DNA from: Actinomycetes bacterium
Lineage (GTDB): Bacteria > Actinomycetota > Actinomycetes > Propionibacteriales > Propionibacteriaceae
Assembly (NCBI GenBank): GCA_023460935.1
Contig: JAEWOI010000010.1
Coordinates: forward strand, 1-58,405
Direction of reading: 5' to 3'
Length of the DNA stretch: 58,405 bases
In this document: in pieces, positions 49,233-56,797 of the stretch
Layout of the letters: each line of letters opens with the position of its first letter
Position numbering within the stretch: position 1 is the first letter of the stretch
Notes under the pieces: generated by a model
What the model saw: only the letters and a program-made list of their open reading frames with translations
Told to the model about the DNA's origin: nothing
Databases searched by the model: none
Position numbers and translations under genes: made by a program

Positions 49233-50122
49233 GGTCGCTCCTGGTGTCCCGGCCCGTAGAGCACGTCGCGGTGGGCAACGTGGAATCCGGCGCTTTCGTA
49301 CATTCTTACCGCTACCTGCTCGGCGCTGTCGACGTAGAGCAGTACCCGCTCCGCCCCGGCCCCCCGCAGGTGGGCCAGGCCCGCTGCCAGCAGCACCTTC
49401 CCGTAGCCGCGGCCCTGCGCCCTCGGGGCGACCCCGATCACGTACACCTCCCCGATCCCCGGCTCGGCAAGCTTCGTCCAGTGGAAGGCTGCCAGCCCTT
49501 CGGCGTCGAAGCCCAGCAGCAGGCCGGACGGGTCGAACCAGGGCTGCGCCATCCGCGCGGCCAGCCCGGCTGCATCGAGCGCGCCCTGCTCGGGGTGGTG
49601 GGCGAAGGCTGCGGCGTTCACCTCCAGCAGCGCCGCGGCGTCCTGTGCCTCGAAGCCGCGCACGGTGAGGCCCGCGGGTAGCTGCGGTGCCGTCACCCCC
49701 GCGAGTTGGCGTTCCATGACGAGCAACCCCCGGCCGGCCTCGAGGCCCAGTGCCGTGGCGAAGCCCTGCGCAGCCGGGAGGTCGCCGAACGCCCACACGC
49801 CCCACACAGGTTGGCCGCCCTTCGAACCGGACGGAGCGAGCGCAGCCAGTTCGCCGAGCAGGCCGCGCCCGATCCCGCGGCGCCGGTGTTCGGGGTCGAC
49901 CACGAGCTGAGCCGTGCGGTAGCCCGGCTTCCACTGCAGGTAACCGAGGGAGCCGGCGGCGACCAGGTGCCGGGCCGAGTCGTCGCGCAGGGCCAGCGTC
50001 GCCTCCTCGTTCAGCGGCTGCACCCCGTCGGCCGCAGCCGCGCGCGCGGCCAGGCCCGTGACCTGTTCCAGCTGGCCGGCTGAGAGTCGATTGGTCCACA
50101 CAGCTTGCAGGCTAGTCGTCAC
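49229..50122 (-). CDS. mshD: Mycothiol synthase
   Basis: 297 residues with two GNAT domains. The N-terminal half has VDPEHRRRGIGRGLLGEL near 75; the active C-terminal half has EVYVIGVAPRAQGRGYGKVLL near 225 (VIGVAPRAQGRGYGKVLL) and VDSAEQVAVRMYESAGF near 268. It acetylates Cys-GlcN-Ins with acetyl-CoA, the last step of mycothiol synthesis. It heads the mshD-ppk-mutT1 operon next to glnR, as in mycobacteria (Rv0818-Rv0819). Confidence 0.94.
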   Translation of the reverse strand: MTTSLQAVWTNRLSAGQLEQVTGLAARAAAADGVQPLNEEATLALRDDSARHLVAAGSLGYLQWKPGYRTAQLVVDPEHRRRGIGRGLLGELAALAPSGSKGGQPVWGVWAFGDLPAAQGFATALGLEAGRGLLVMERQLAGVTAPQLPAGLTVRGFEAQDAAALLEVNAAAFAHHPEQGALDAAGLAARMAQPWFDPSGLLLGFDAEGLAAFHWTKLAEPGIGEVYVIGVAPRAQGRGYGKVLLAAGLAHLRGAGAERVLLYVDSAEQVAVRMYESAGFHVAHRDVLYGPGHQERP

Positions 50123-50144
50123 CAGGGCGGCCGCCGGTCACGGC

Positions 50145-50822
50145 TCAGCGCCGGTGGCCGCCGTCGGGGGAGAACCGGTAGCCGACGTTGCGGACGGTGC
50201 CGATCAGGGCCTCGTGCTCGGGGCCGAGCTTCGCCCGCAGCCGGCGCACGTGGACGTCGACGGTGCGCGTGCCGCCGTAGTAGTCGTAGCCCCACACGTC
50301 GGCGAGCAGGTGCTCGCGGCTGAACACCCTGCCCGGGTGCTGCACCAGGTACTTCAGCAGCTCGAACTCGGTGTAGGTGAGGTCGAGCGGTGCACCGTCC
50401 AGCAGCACGGAGTACGCGGCGTCGTCGATCACGATCCCGCCGGCGCTGATCAGGCCGTCATTGGCCGCTGCGCTGACCAGCAGCCGGATCCTGGCCTCGA
50501 ACTCGGCCGGGCCAGCGGTGTCGAGCACGACGTCGGACAACCCCCAGTCCGGGGCGAGGGCCGCCAGGCCGCTTTCGGTGAGGACCAGCAGGATCGGCAC
50601 GGTCGAGCCGGACGAGCCGAACAGGCGGGCCATCATCCGCGCACCGGCGAGGTCGGCCCGGCCGTCGAGCACCACCAGGTCGGCCCGCGCAGACTCGGTG
50701 AGCGCCTGGGTGTCGGCTGCCACCTTGTGGATGTCGTGCGGCAACAGTGCCAGCACCGGCAGCGACCGTTCGGCGGGCGCGCCGTTGGCGATCTCGTTGC
50801 TGACCAGCAACAGACTCGCCAT
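50145..50822 (-). CDS. glnR: GlnR-type atypical response regulator
   Basis: 225 residues. Receiver-like N-terminus (1-120) with LVVLDGRADLAGARM near 50 but without the full phosphorylation pocket, then an OmpR/PhoB winged helix: LTYTEFELLKYLVQHPGRVF near 144 and GTRTVDVHVRRLRAKLG near 184. GlnR controls nitrogen assimilation genes in actinomycetes. Identity rests on the mshD neighbour and atypical receiver; another orphan OmpR regulator is possible. TACAGT on the minus strand, about 49 nt upstream, is a possible -10. Confidence 0.8.
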   Translation of the reverse strand: MASLLLVSNEIANGAPAERSLPVLALLPHDIHKVAADTQALTESARADLVVLDGRADLAGARMMARLFGSSGSTVPILLVLTESGLAALAPDWGLSDVVLDTAGPAEFEARIRLLVSAAANDGLISAGGIVIDDAAYSVLLDGAPLDLTYTEFELLKYLVQHPGRVFSREHLLADVWGYDYYGGTRTVDVHVRRLRAKLGPEHEALIGTVRNVGYRFSPDGGHRR

Positions 50823-50917
50823 GCGCACTCCTAGCTTCGGCCGCCCCGGGTGAGGATGGTCCGCGACAAACTGTAGTGATTCGGGGCTCGGGCCCGGCGG
50901 GATGCGCGAACGGTGAA

Positions 50918-51349
50918 CTAGGCGTCGACGTCCAGGACCAGCGTCACGGGCCCGGAGTTGACCAGGCTGACCGCCATCATGGCGCCGAAGCGGCCGGTCT
51001 CGACGTGCGCCCCGCGCCGCCGCAGCGCCTCGACGTAGGCAGCGACCAGCGGTTCGCTCACCGGGCCCGGCGCAGCAGCGCTCCAGGACGGGCGCCGCCC
51101 CTTGCGGGTGTCGGCGTACAGGGTGAACTGGCTCACCACCAGCAGCGGCGCGCCGTCCTCGGCGCAACTCCGCTCGCCGTCCAGGATGCGCAGCTGCCAG
51201 GTCTTCTCCGCCAGGCGGTCGGCCACGGCGACGGTGTCGGAGTGGGTCACGCCGACCAGCACCAGCAGGCCGGGCCGGTCGATCGCGCCCACCACCTCGC
51301 CGTCGACGCTGACCTGCGCCGAACTGACCCGCTGCACCACAGCTCGCAC
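50918..51349 (-). CDS. dtd: D-aminoacyl-tRNA deacylase
   Basis: 143 residues. It recycles D-aminoacyl-tRNAs. The opening RAVVQRVSSAQVSVDGEVVG, the SQFTLYADTRKGRRP motif near residue 74 and NSGPVTLVLDV at the end are diagnostic. GTG at 51349 gives the canonical N-terminus; an upstream TTG at 51361 is an alternative. It is divergent from the small membrane protein at 51423. Confidence 0.95.
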   Translation of the reverse strand: MRAVVQRVSSAQVSVDGEVVGAIDRPGLLVLVGVTHSDTVAVADRLAEKTWQLRILDGERSCAEDGAPLLVVSQFTLYADTRKGRRPSWSAAAPGPVSEPLVAAYVEALRRRGAHVETGRFGAMMAVSLVNSGPVTLVLDVDA

Positions 51350-51410
51350 GGCTCCATCCAACCAGCCGCCGGGTGCCGCCGGCGCCGCGGGCCACGGCGC
51401 GCCGCCGGGC

Positions 51411-51416
51411 TATGCT
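51411..51416 (+). promoter_or_regulatory. Candidate -10 (TATGCT) of the leaderless gene at 51423
   Basis: TATGCT ends 6 nt before the GTG at 51423. It would drive the small protein and the coupled nitrobindin-like and ygfZ genes. Confidence 0.52.
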
Positions 51417-51422
51417 CGACGG

Positions 51423-51536
51423 GTGCTGAGCCCGCTTTCGGTCACCGGCGTGGTGGTCTTCACCGCCTGCCTGGTGCTGGTCGTCCTCGCCGGGCTCGGG
51501 ATCTTCGCGCTGCTGCGCCGCCGAGAAGGAGAATGA
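51423..51536 (+). CDS. 37-residue single-helix membrane protein
   Basis: GTG start; one hydrophobic helix (about 8-31) ending in LLRRREGE. The TANNNT-N6 promoter upstream and the overlap of its stop with the next ATG (ATGATGG) support a real, coupled gene. No family is recognised. Confidence 0.6.
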   Translation: MLSPLSVTGVVVFTACLVLVVLAGLGIFALLRRREGE

Positions 51537-52033
51537 TGGCTTTCGAGATTCCGGCCGACCTCAACCCGGCGCTGATGGGGCTCGCCTGGCTGCGCGGACG
51601 GTGGGAGGGCACCGGCTACCGGCAGTGGCCGGGGACGGAGAAGGAGAGCTACGCCCTGCAGGTCGACTTCGCCGACAACGGCGAGGACTACCTGCACTAC
51701 CTGTGCCAGGCGTTCGAGGCCGACGCGGACGGGCGCCCGGTGCGGCCCCTGTTCATGGAGACCGGGTTCTGGCGGCCCCTGCCCGACGGCACGGTGGACG
51801 TGGTGATGTGCTCCCCGGACGGCTTCGCCGAGATCTGGTTCGGCAAGCTGCAGCCCGGCCGGCTCGACCTGGTCACCGACGCGGTCGCTCGCACCCGGGA
51901 CGCGAAGGTCAGCTACACCGCCGGCCGCCGGCTCTACGGCAACGTCGACGGCCGCCTGCTGTTCTCCTTCGACCGGGCCACGGAGGAGCACGAGTTGCAG
52001 CCCCACATCTGGGCGCAGCTGGAGCGCAGATGA
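51533..52033 (+). CDS. Nitrobindin-like FABP-family haem-binding protein
   Basis: 166 residues, all-beta barrel of the nitrobindin/THAP4-like (formerly DUF1794) family. The signature is LAWLRGRWEGTGYRQWPG near residue 18 (GxWxGxG). The C-terminal HELQPHIWAQLERR contains a His in the position expected for the haem ligand. Relatives bind ferric haem and NO or peroxynitrite. ATG at 51533 or 51536. The stop overlaps ygfZ (ATGA). Confidence 0.85.
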   Translation: MMAFEIPADLNPALMGLAWLRGRWEGTGYRQWPGTEKESYALQVDFADNGEDYLHYLCQAFEADADGRPVRPLFMETGFWRPLPDGTVDVVMCSPDGFAEIWFGKLQPGRLDLVTDAVARTRDAKVSYTAGRRLYGNVDGRLLFSFDRATEEHELQPHIWAQLERR

Positions 52034-52968
52034 CCGTCCGGCTCACCGAAGGGGTGGACGCCGGCGCGGTCTGGCACTACGGCGACCCGCTGCGCGAGCA
52101 GAAGGCGCTGGTGGCCGGCGCGGCCGGGGTCGATCTTTCCCACCGTCCGGTGTTCACCGTTGCCGGCGCCGACCGGTTGCGCTGGCTGAACGACATCAGC
52201 AGCCAGGACTTCGCCGCGCTCGCTCCGGGGGTGCCGACCGTCGCCTACATCCTCAACGCCCAGGGCCACCTCACCCACGTGTTCGGCGCCACCGACGACG
52301 GCGAGCGGCTGTGGTGCCACACCGAGCCCGGGCGGCTCGAACCCCTGCTGGCGTGGCTGGGGCGCATGGTGTTCGCAGCAAGGGTGGAACTGGCCGACGT
52401 CAGCGAGGACCACGCGCTCGTCCTGCCACCGCAGGGGGCTGCCCCGATCGTCGTCCCCCGCGCAGAGGTGGACGCCGTCCTCGGGGAGGACCGGGCCGGC
52501 ACCTGGGCGATGGAGGCGCTGCGGATCGCTGCGGGCACGCCGCGAGTGTTCCTGGACACCGACGAGCGCACGATCCCGAACGAGCTCGCCAATCCCGACG
52601 GCGACACCCTCGGCCCGGCCGTGCACCTGCGCAAGGGCTGCTACCCGGGCCAGGAGACGGTCGCGCGGGTCTACAACCTCGGCCGCCCACCCCGCCGGCT
52701 CACCTGGCTGCACCTCGACGGCAGCGCCGAGCGGCTGCCCGGAGTGGGCGCCGAGGTGCTGGCTGACGGCCGTCCGGTGGGGCGGATGGGCACCTCCGAA
52801 CGGCACTACGAGCTCGGCCCGGTCGGGCTGGCCCTGCTCAAGCGCAACCTGGCGGCCGATGCCGAACTCACCGTGGACGGAATCGCCGCAGCGCAGGAGT
52901 TGCTGGTCGACCCCGAGGCGGGGCTGCACTGGCGGCCGGCGTCCGGACTGGGCCGTGCCGGGGCCTGA
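52030..52968 (+). CDS. ygfZ: Folate-binding YgfZ/GcvT-like protein
   Basis: 312 residues, GcvT fold. The YgfZ signature KGCYPGQE is near residue 204, with GADRLRWLNDISSQD near 49. E. coli YgfZ uses tetrahydrofolate to support repair or assembly of Fe-S clusters. Coupling to the nitrobindin-like gene is common in actinomycetes. It is convergent with the DUF480-methyltransferase gene. Confidence 0.92.
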   Translation: MTVRLTEGVDAGAVWHYGDPLREQKALVAGAAGVDLSHRPVFTVAGADRLRWLNDISSQDFAALAPGVPTVAYILNAQGHLTHVFGATDDGERLWCHTEPGRLEPLLAWLGRMVFAARVELADVSEDHALVLPPQGAAPIVVPRAEVDAVLGEDRAGTWAMEALRIAAGTPRVFLDTDERTIPNELANPDGDTLGPAVHLRKGCYPGQETVARVYNLGRPPRRLTWLHLDGSAERLPGVGAEVLADGRPVGRMGTSERHYELGPVGLALLKRNLAADAELTVDGIAAAQELLVDPEAGLHWRPASGLGRAGA

Positions 52969-52989
52969 GCCGGCCCGGGCGGGCTGCGC

Positions 52990-54195
52990 CTAACTGGCCG
53001 GCCTACCGGCCAGCACGTACAGCCGCTGGGTCTGGACCTCATCCGGGTAGGGCGAACGGACGTACCACTCCAGCACCACCAGGCCGGCCTCGGCCACCGC
53101 CGCCAGCACCTGGTCGCGGTCGTGCAGCACGAAGTCGAGGTCGACCTCGACGCCGAACAGTTCCTCGACGTGGCGCACCTCCCCGCCGAGGTGCAGCGAC
53201 AGGGCCAGCGACCCGCCGGGCCGCAGCGTCGCAGCGACCGTGCGCAGGTTCGGGGCGAGTTCGGAGGGGGCCAGGTGCACGAAGGAGTACCAGGCGAGGA
53301 CGGCGCCCCACGCAGCCGCAGTGCGGGGACGCAGCAGCTGGGAGAACCGGCCCACGCTGAAGTCGAGGTCGGGGAAGTTTGCCCGGGCCTGCCCGACCAT
53401 CTCCGCCGACCCGTCCAGCCCGTAGACCTCGGCCCCGGTGTCGGCGAGGAAGGCGGTCACCTGGCCCGGACCGCAGCCAAGGTCCATCACCGGGCCGCCG
53501 GCGTCGGCAGCGATCCGCTCCAGCAGCCACACGTCGAACGGTTTGCCGGTGAGCTCGTCGAGCAGCTGCGTCGAGTAGGCAGCCGCGGCGGCGTCGTAGC
53601 CGGCGAGCACCTTCGCGTCCCGGGCCGCAGCCCCGTCTGCGAGGACGACTTCGAGGTCCGCGGCGGCGACTTCTGCAGCCGCCGTTGCGACCGGCACCGG
53701 ACCGAGCAGGTGGATCCAGCGGTGGTCGTGGTGGCCCCGCTGCAGCGGCAACTGCTGCACCAGGGCCGGCGTGGCTGCGGCCATCCTCGCCAGGCAGGCC
53801 TCCACCTCGGCCCGGTCGGCGAACGGGTGCAGGCGGTCGGTGCGGCTCTTCAGCTCTCCGGCGGACTGCGGGCCGCGCAGCAGCAGGACGGTGAGCAGCG
53901 CGCGCTCGTCGTCTGCTGGGGAGAGCACCTCGTCAAGGAGCTGGTGGTACTTCACCACCCGCGAACCGGCGCCGGCCCAGACCAGGCGCAGCAGGCCACG
54001 GTCCTTCAGTGCCCTGGCGGCGTCCTGGAGGTCGCGCTCGGACAGCTCCATCACCGGCTCGCGGCTGGAGGTCTGGTTGCAGGCGAGGCGCAGCGCGTTC
54101 AGGCTGAGCGGGTAGCTGCCCGGCACCGTGCGCTGCTTCTCCAGCAGGCTGCCGAGGACGCGCTGCTCGGTGGCGTCCAGCACCGGTAGGGCCAT
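52990..54195 (-). CDS. DUF480 (YceH)-SAM methyltransferase fusion
   Basis: 401 residues. Residues 1-165 form a YceH/DUF480 domain of two winged helices (LDATEQRVLGSLLEKQRTVP, then ACNQTSSREPVMELSE). Residues about 185-401 are a class I SAM methyltransferase with VMDLGCGPGQVTAF near 237 and YGLDGSAEMV near 259. E. coli YceH has only the first part. The fusion suggests a DNA- or regulator-linked methyltransferase; the substrate is unknown. ATG has a TAGGCT hexamer 6 nt upstream, so it is probably leaderless. Confidence 0.88.
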   Translation of the reverse strand: MALPVLDATEQRVLGSLLEKQRTVPGSYPLSLNALRLACNQTSSREPVMELSERDLQDAARALKDRGLLRLVWAGAGSRVVKYHQLLDEVLSPADDERALLTVLLLRGPQSAGELKSRTDRLHPFADRAEVEACLARMAAATPALVQQLPLQRGHHDHRWIHLLGPVPVATAAAEVAAADLEVVLADGAAARDAKVLAGYDAAAAAYSTQLLDELTGKPFDVWLLERIAADAGGPVMDLGCGPGQVTAFLADTGAEVYGLDGSAEMVGQARANFPDLDFSVGRFSQLLRPRTAAAWGAVLAWYSFVHLAPSELAPNLRTVAATLRPGGSLALSLHLGGEVRHVEELFGVEVDLDFVLHDRDQVLAAVAEAGLVVLEWYVRSPYPDEVQTQRLYVLAGRPAS

Positions 54196-54201
54196 GGCTG
54201 C

Positions 54202-54207
54202 AGCCTA
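54202..54207 (-). promoter_or_regulatory. Candidate -10 (TAGGCT) of leaderless DUF480 fusion gene
   Basis: TAGGCT on the minus strand ends 6 nt before the ATG at 54195. Confidence 0.5.
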
Positions 54208-54217
54208 GCCAGCCGGG

Positions 54218-56083
54218 TCAGGCCTTCTTCGCCCGGTTCCGCTGCTTGGCGCGCTCGTTCGCGTCGAGGGTCAGCTTGCGGATCCGGACGTTCTTCGGCG
54301 TGACCTCCAGGCACTCCTCCTCGCGGCAGAACTCCAGCGACTGCTCCAGGCTCATCAGCCGCGGCGGGATCAGCCGCTCCAGCTCGTCGCCGGTGGAGGA
54401 CCGGACGTTGGTGAGCTTCTTCTCCTTGGTCGGGTTCACGTCCATGTCGTCTGGACGGGGGTTCTCCCCGACGATCATGCCTTCGTACACCTCGTCGCCG
54501 GGGGCGACGAACAGCGTGCCGCGCTCCTGCAGGTTGAACAGGGCGTAGCCGGTGACGACGCCGGTGCGGTCGGCGACGAGGGAGCCGGACTGGCGGGTCT
54601 TGATCTCACCCGCCCACGGCTCGTAGCCCTCGAAAACATGGTGCATGATCCCCGTGCCCCTGGTCTCGGTGAGGAACTCGGTGCGGAAGCCGATCAGGCC
54701 GCGCGCGGGGATCACGTACTCCACCCGCACCCAGCCGGTGCCGTGGTTGACCATCTGCTCCATCCGGCCGCGGCGGCTGCCCATCAGCTGGGTGATCGTG
54801 CCGACGTGCTCCTCGGGGATGTCGACCGTGAGCCGCTCGACCGGCTCGTGCAGCCGGCCGTCGATCTCCTTCACCAGCACCTGCGGCTTGCCGACGGTGA
54901 GCTCGAAGCCCTCGCGGCGCATCATCTCCACCAGCACGGCCAGCTGCAGCTCGCCGCGTCCCTGCACTTCCCAGGTGTCGGGACGCTCGGTGGGCAGCAC
55001 CCGGATCGAGACGTTGCCCACCAGCTCGGTGTCCAGGCGGTTCTTCACCAGCCGGGCGGTGAGCAGCTTGCCCACCTTGCCCGCGAGCGGGGAGGTGTTG
55101 ATGCCGATCGTCATGGAGATGGACGGCTCGTCGACGTGGATCAGCGGCAGCGGCCTGGGGTCGTTCGGGTCGGCGAGGGTCTCACCGATCGTGATCTCGG
55201 GGATTCCGGCGATGGCGACGATGTCGCCCGGGCCCGCCGATTCGGCCGGCACCCGGTCCAGCGCCTTGGTGACCAGCAGCTCGGAGAGCCGGACGTTGGT
55301 GATCGTGCCGTCGGAGCGGCACCAGGCCACGGTCTGGCCGCGGGTCAGCGTGCCCTCGACGATCCGGCACAGCGCGAGCCGGCCGAGGTAGGGGGAGGCG
55401 TCGAGGTTCGTGACGTGGGCCTGGAGCGGCGCGCCCTCGGTGTACAGCGGGGCGGGGATGGTCTCCATCAGCAGCTCGAACAGCGGCTCGAGGTTGTCGG
55501 AGTCGGGCAGGGTGCCGTCCGCCGGCTGGGTGAGCGACGCCCGGCCAGCCTTAGCGGCGCAGTAGATGATCGGGAAGTCGAGGTGGTGGGCGTCGGCGTC
55601 GTCCACGAGGTCCATGAACAGCCCGTAGACCTCGTCCACCACCTCGGCGATCCGGGCGTCCGCGCGGTCCACCTTGTTGATCACCACGATGATCGGCAGG
55701 TTCTTGGCCAGCGCCTTGCGCAGCACGAACCGGGTCTGGGGCAGCGGGCCCTCGGAAGCGTCGACGAGCAGGAGCACCCCGTCCACCATCTCGAGGCCGC
55801 GCTCGACCTCACCGCCGAAATCGGCGTGGCCGGGGGTGTCGATGATGTTGATCGTGACGCCGCCCTCGGCGCCGGGGCCCTCGTACCGCACGGCGGTGTT
55901 CTTCGCGAGGATCGTGATGCCCTTCTCGCGTTCGAGGTCGCCGGAGTCCATGACCCGCTCGGTCACTTCCTGGTGTTCGGCGTATGCGCCCTGCTGCTGG
56001 AGCATCGCGTCGACGAGGGTGGTCTTGCCATGGTCGACGTGGGCGACGATGGCGACATTGCGGAGGTCAGAGCGTGTGGGCAC
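54218..56083 (-). CDS. typA: Ribosome-associated GTPase TypA/BipA
   Basis: 621 residues. The GTPase domain has AHVDHGKTTLVDA (G1) near residue 14, DTPGHADFGGEVER (G3) near 82 and NKVDRADAR (G4) near 136; the C-terminal part has the EF-G-like domains and the TypA-specific tail. It assists ribosome assembly under stress. GTG start with TAAGAT 6 nt upstream, so it is probably leaderless. It is divergent from marR. Confidence 0.96.
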   Translation of the reverse strand: MPTRSDLRNVAIVAHVDHGKTTLVDAMLQQQGAYAEHQEVTERVMDSGDLEREKGITILAKNTAVRYEGPGAEGGVTINIIDTPGHADFGGEVERGLEMVDGVLLLVDASEGPLPQTRFVLRKALAKNLPIIVVINKVDRADARIAEVVDEVYGLFMDLVDDADAHHLDFPIIYCAAKAGRASLTQPADGTLPDSDNLEPLFELLMETIPAPLYTEGAPLQAHVTNLDASPYLGRLALCRIVEGTLTRGQTVAWCRSDGTITNVRLSELLVTKALDRVPAESAGPGDIVAIAGIPEITIGETLADPNDPRPLPLIHVDEPSISMTIGINTSPLAGKVGKLLTARLVKNRLDTELVGNVSIRVLPTERPDTWEVQGRGELQLAVLVEMMRREGFELTVGKPQVLVKEIDGRLHEPVERLTVDIPEEHVGTITQLMGSRRGRMEQMVNHGTGWVRVEYVIPARGLIGFRTEFLTETRGTGIMHHVFEGYEPWAGEIKTRQSGSLVADRTGVVTGYALFNLQERGTLFVAPGDEVYEGMIVGENPRPDDMDVNPTKEKKLTNVRSSTGDELERLIPPRLMSLEQSLEFCREEECLEVTPKNVRIRKLTLDANERAKQRNRAKKA

Positions 56084-56089
56084 TCAGAA

Positions 56090-56095
56090 ATCTTA
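56090..56095 (-). promoter_or_regulatory. Candidate -10 (TAAGAT) of leaderless typA
   Basis: TAAGAT on the minus strand ends 6 nt before the GTG at 56083. Confidence 0.5.
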
Positions 56096-56152
56096 TGTCG
56101 GGCTGTCGAATCCCCCGACATTGGACCGTCACAGAGGCCCCGCCGTGGAGCG

Positions 56153-56262
56153 ATGATGATGCGTCGCGGCTGCTATGACGACCCGAACGCATCGAGTTTC
56201 GAGCAGATCCGCACCGATGACGATGCACGGTGGCTGCCAGGGCCGCCCCAACGCATCATCAT
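56153..56262. repeat. 12-nt inverted repeat bracketing 86 nt
   Basis: ATGATGATGCGT (56153-56164) and its exact complement ACGCATCATCAT (56251-56262) lie in the typA-marR spacer, a less GC-rich stretch. It may be an operator, remnant element or chance. Confidence 0.4.
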
Positions 56263-56278
56263 TGGTTCCCACCGGGAT

Positions 56279-56332
56279 GCTCACGCAGTGGCAAAGATCA
56301 CGCTACCGAGACAGTTGCGTGAGCGTTACTAT
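56279..56332 (+). promoter_or_regulatory. marR promoter and operator candidate
   Basis: TACTAT (56327-56332) ends 6 nt before the GTG, giving a leaderless start. GCTCACGCA (56279-56287) and its complement TGCGTGAGC (56316-56324) form a 9-nt inverted repeat across the -35 region, a plausible MarR binding site. Confidence 0.5.
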
Positions 56333-56338
56333 TTTGGA

Positions 56339-56797
56339 GTGACTGAACTGGATGCCCGCGCTGCGGCGTTCTCGGACCTCGAGGCCTTCCTGAGCCGGGT
56401 ATTCATCAATGCCGAGTCGGATGCCTATGAGGTCTTCCTCGCGATGGACCTGTCCTTCTCGCAGGCTCGGACCCTGTTCACCTTGGCCCAGACCGACGAT
56501 CCCCTCCCGATCGGTGAGATCGCGCAGCTGGTTTCGCTGTCGGTCGCTTCGGCGGGCCGCAATGTGGATCAGCTCGTCAAGCTCGGCCTCGTCGAACGCG
56601 ATGAATCCGAGCACGATCGCCGCGTCAAGCTCGTCGCGCTGACCACGAAGGGCCGGGACCTGGCGCGGGCGCATCTGGATGCCAAGCGTGGCTCCGTGCG
56701 CGCCATGCTCGACCAGCTCGAGCCCTCCCAGTGCGAGCAGCTCTCCGCCGCACTCGCTCCACTCCTCGATCTCACGAAAGACGATCTGCATGACTAA
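56339..56797 (+). CDS. MarR-family transcriptional regulator
   Basis: 152 residues from GTG at 56339. MarR winged helix: FSQARTLFTLAQTDDPLPIGE, IAQLVSLSVASAGRNVDQLVKLG and VERDESEHDRRVKLVALTTKG (each listed in parts of the domain). The upstream in-frame extension looks non-coding. It overlaps the MFS gene by 8 nt and probably represses the pair, with a drug as inducer. Base composition is lower in GC than the neighbours, hinting at separate ancestry. Confidence 0.85.
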   Translation: MTELDARAAAFSDLEAFLSRVFINAESDAYEVFLAMDLSFSQARTLFTLAQTDDPLPIGEIAQLVSLSVASAGRNVDQLVKLGLVERDESEHDRRVKLVALTTKGRDLARAHLDAKRGSVRAMLDQLEPSQCEQLSAALAPLLDLTKDDLHD

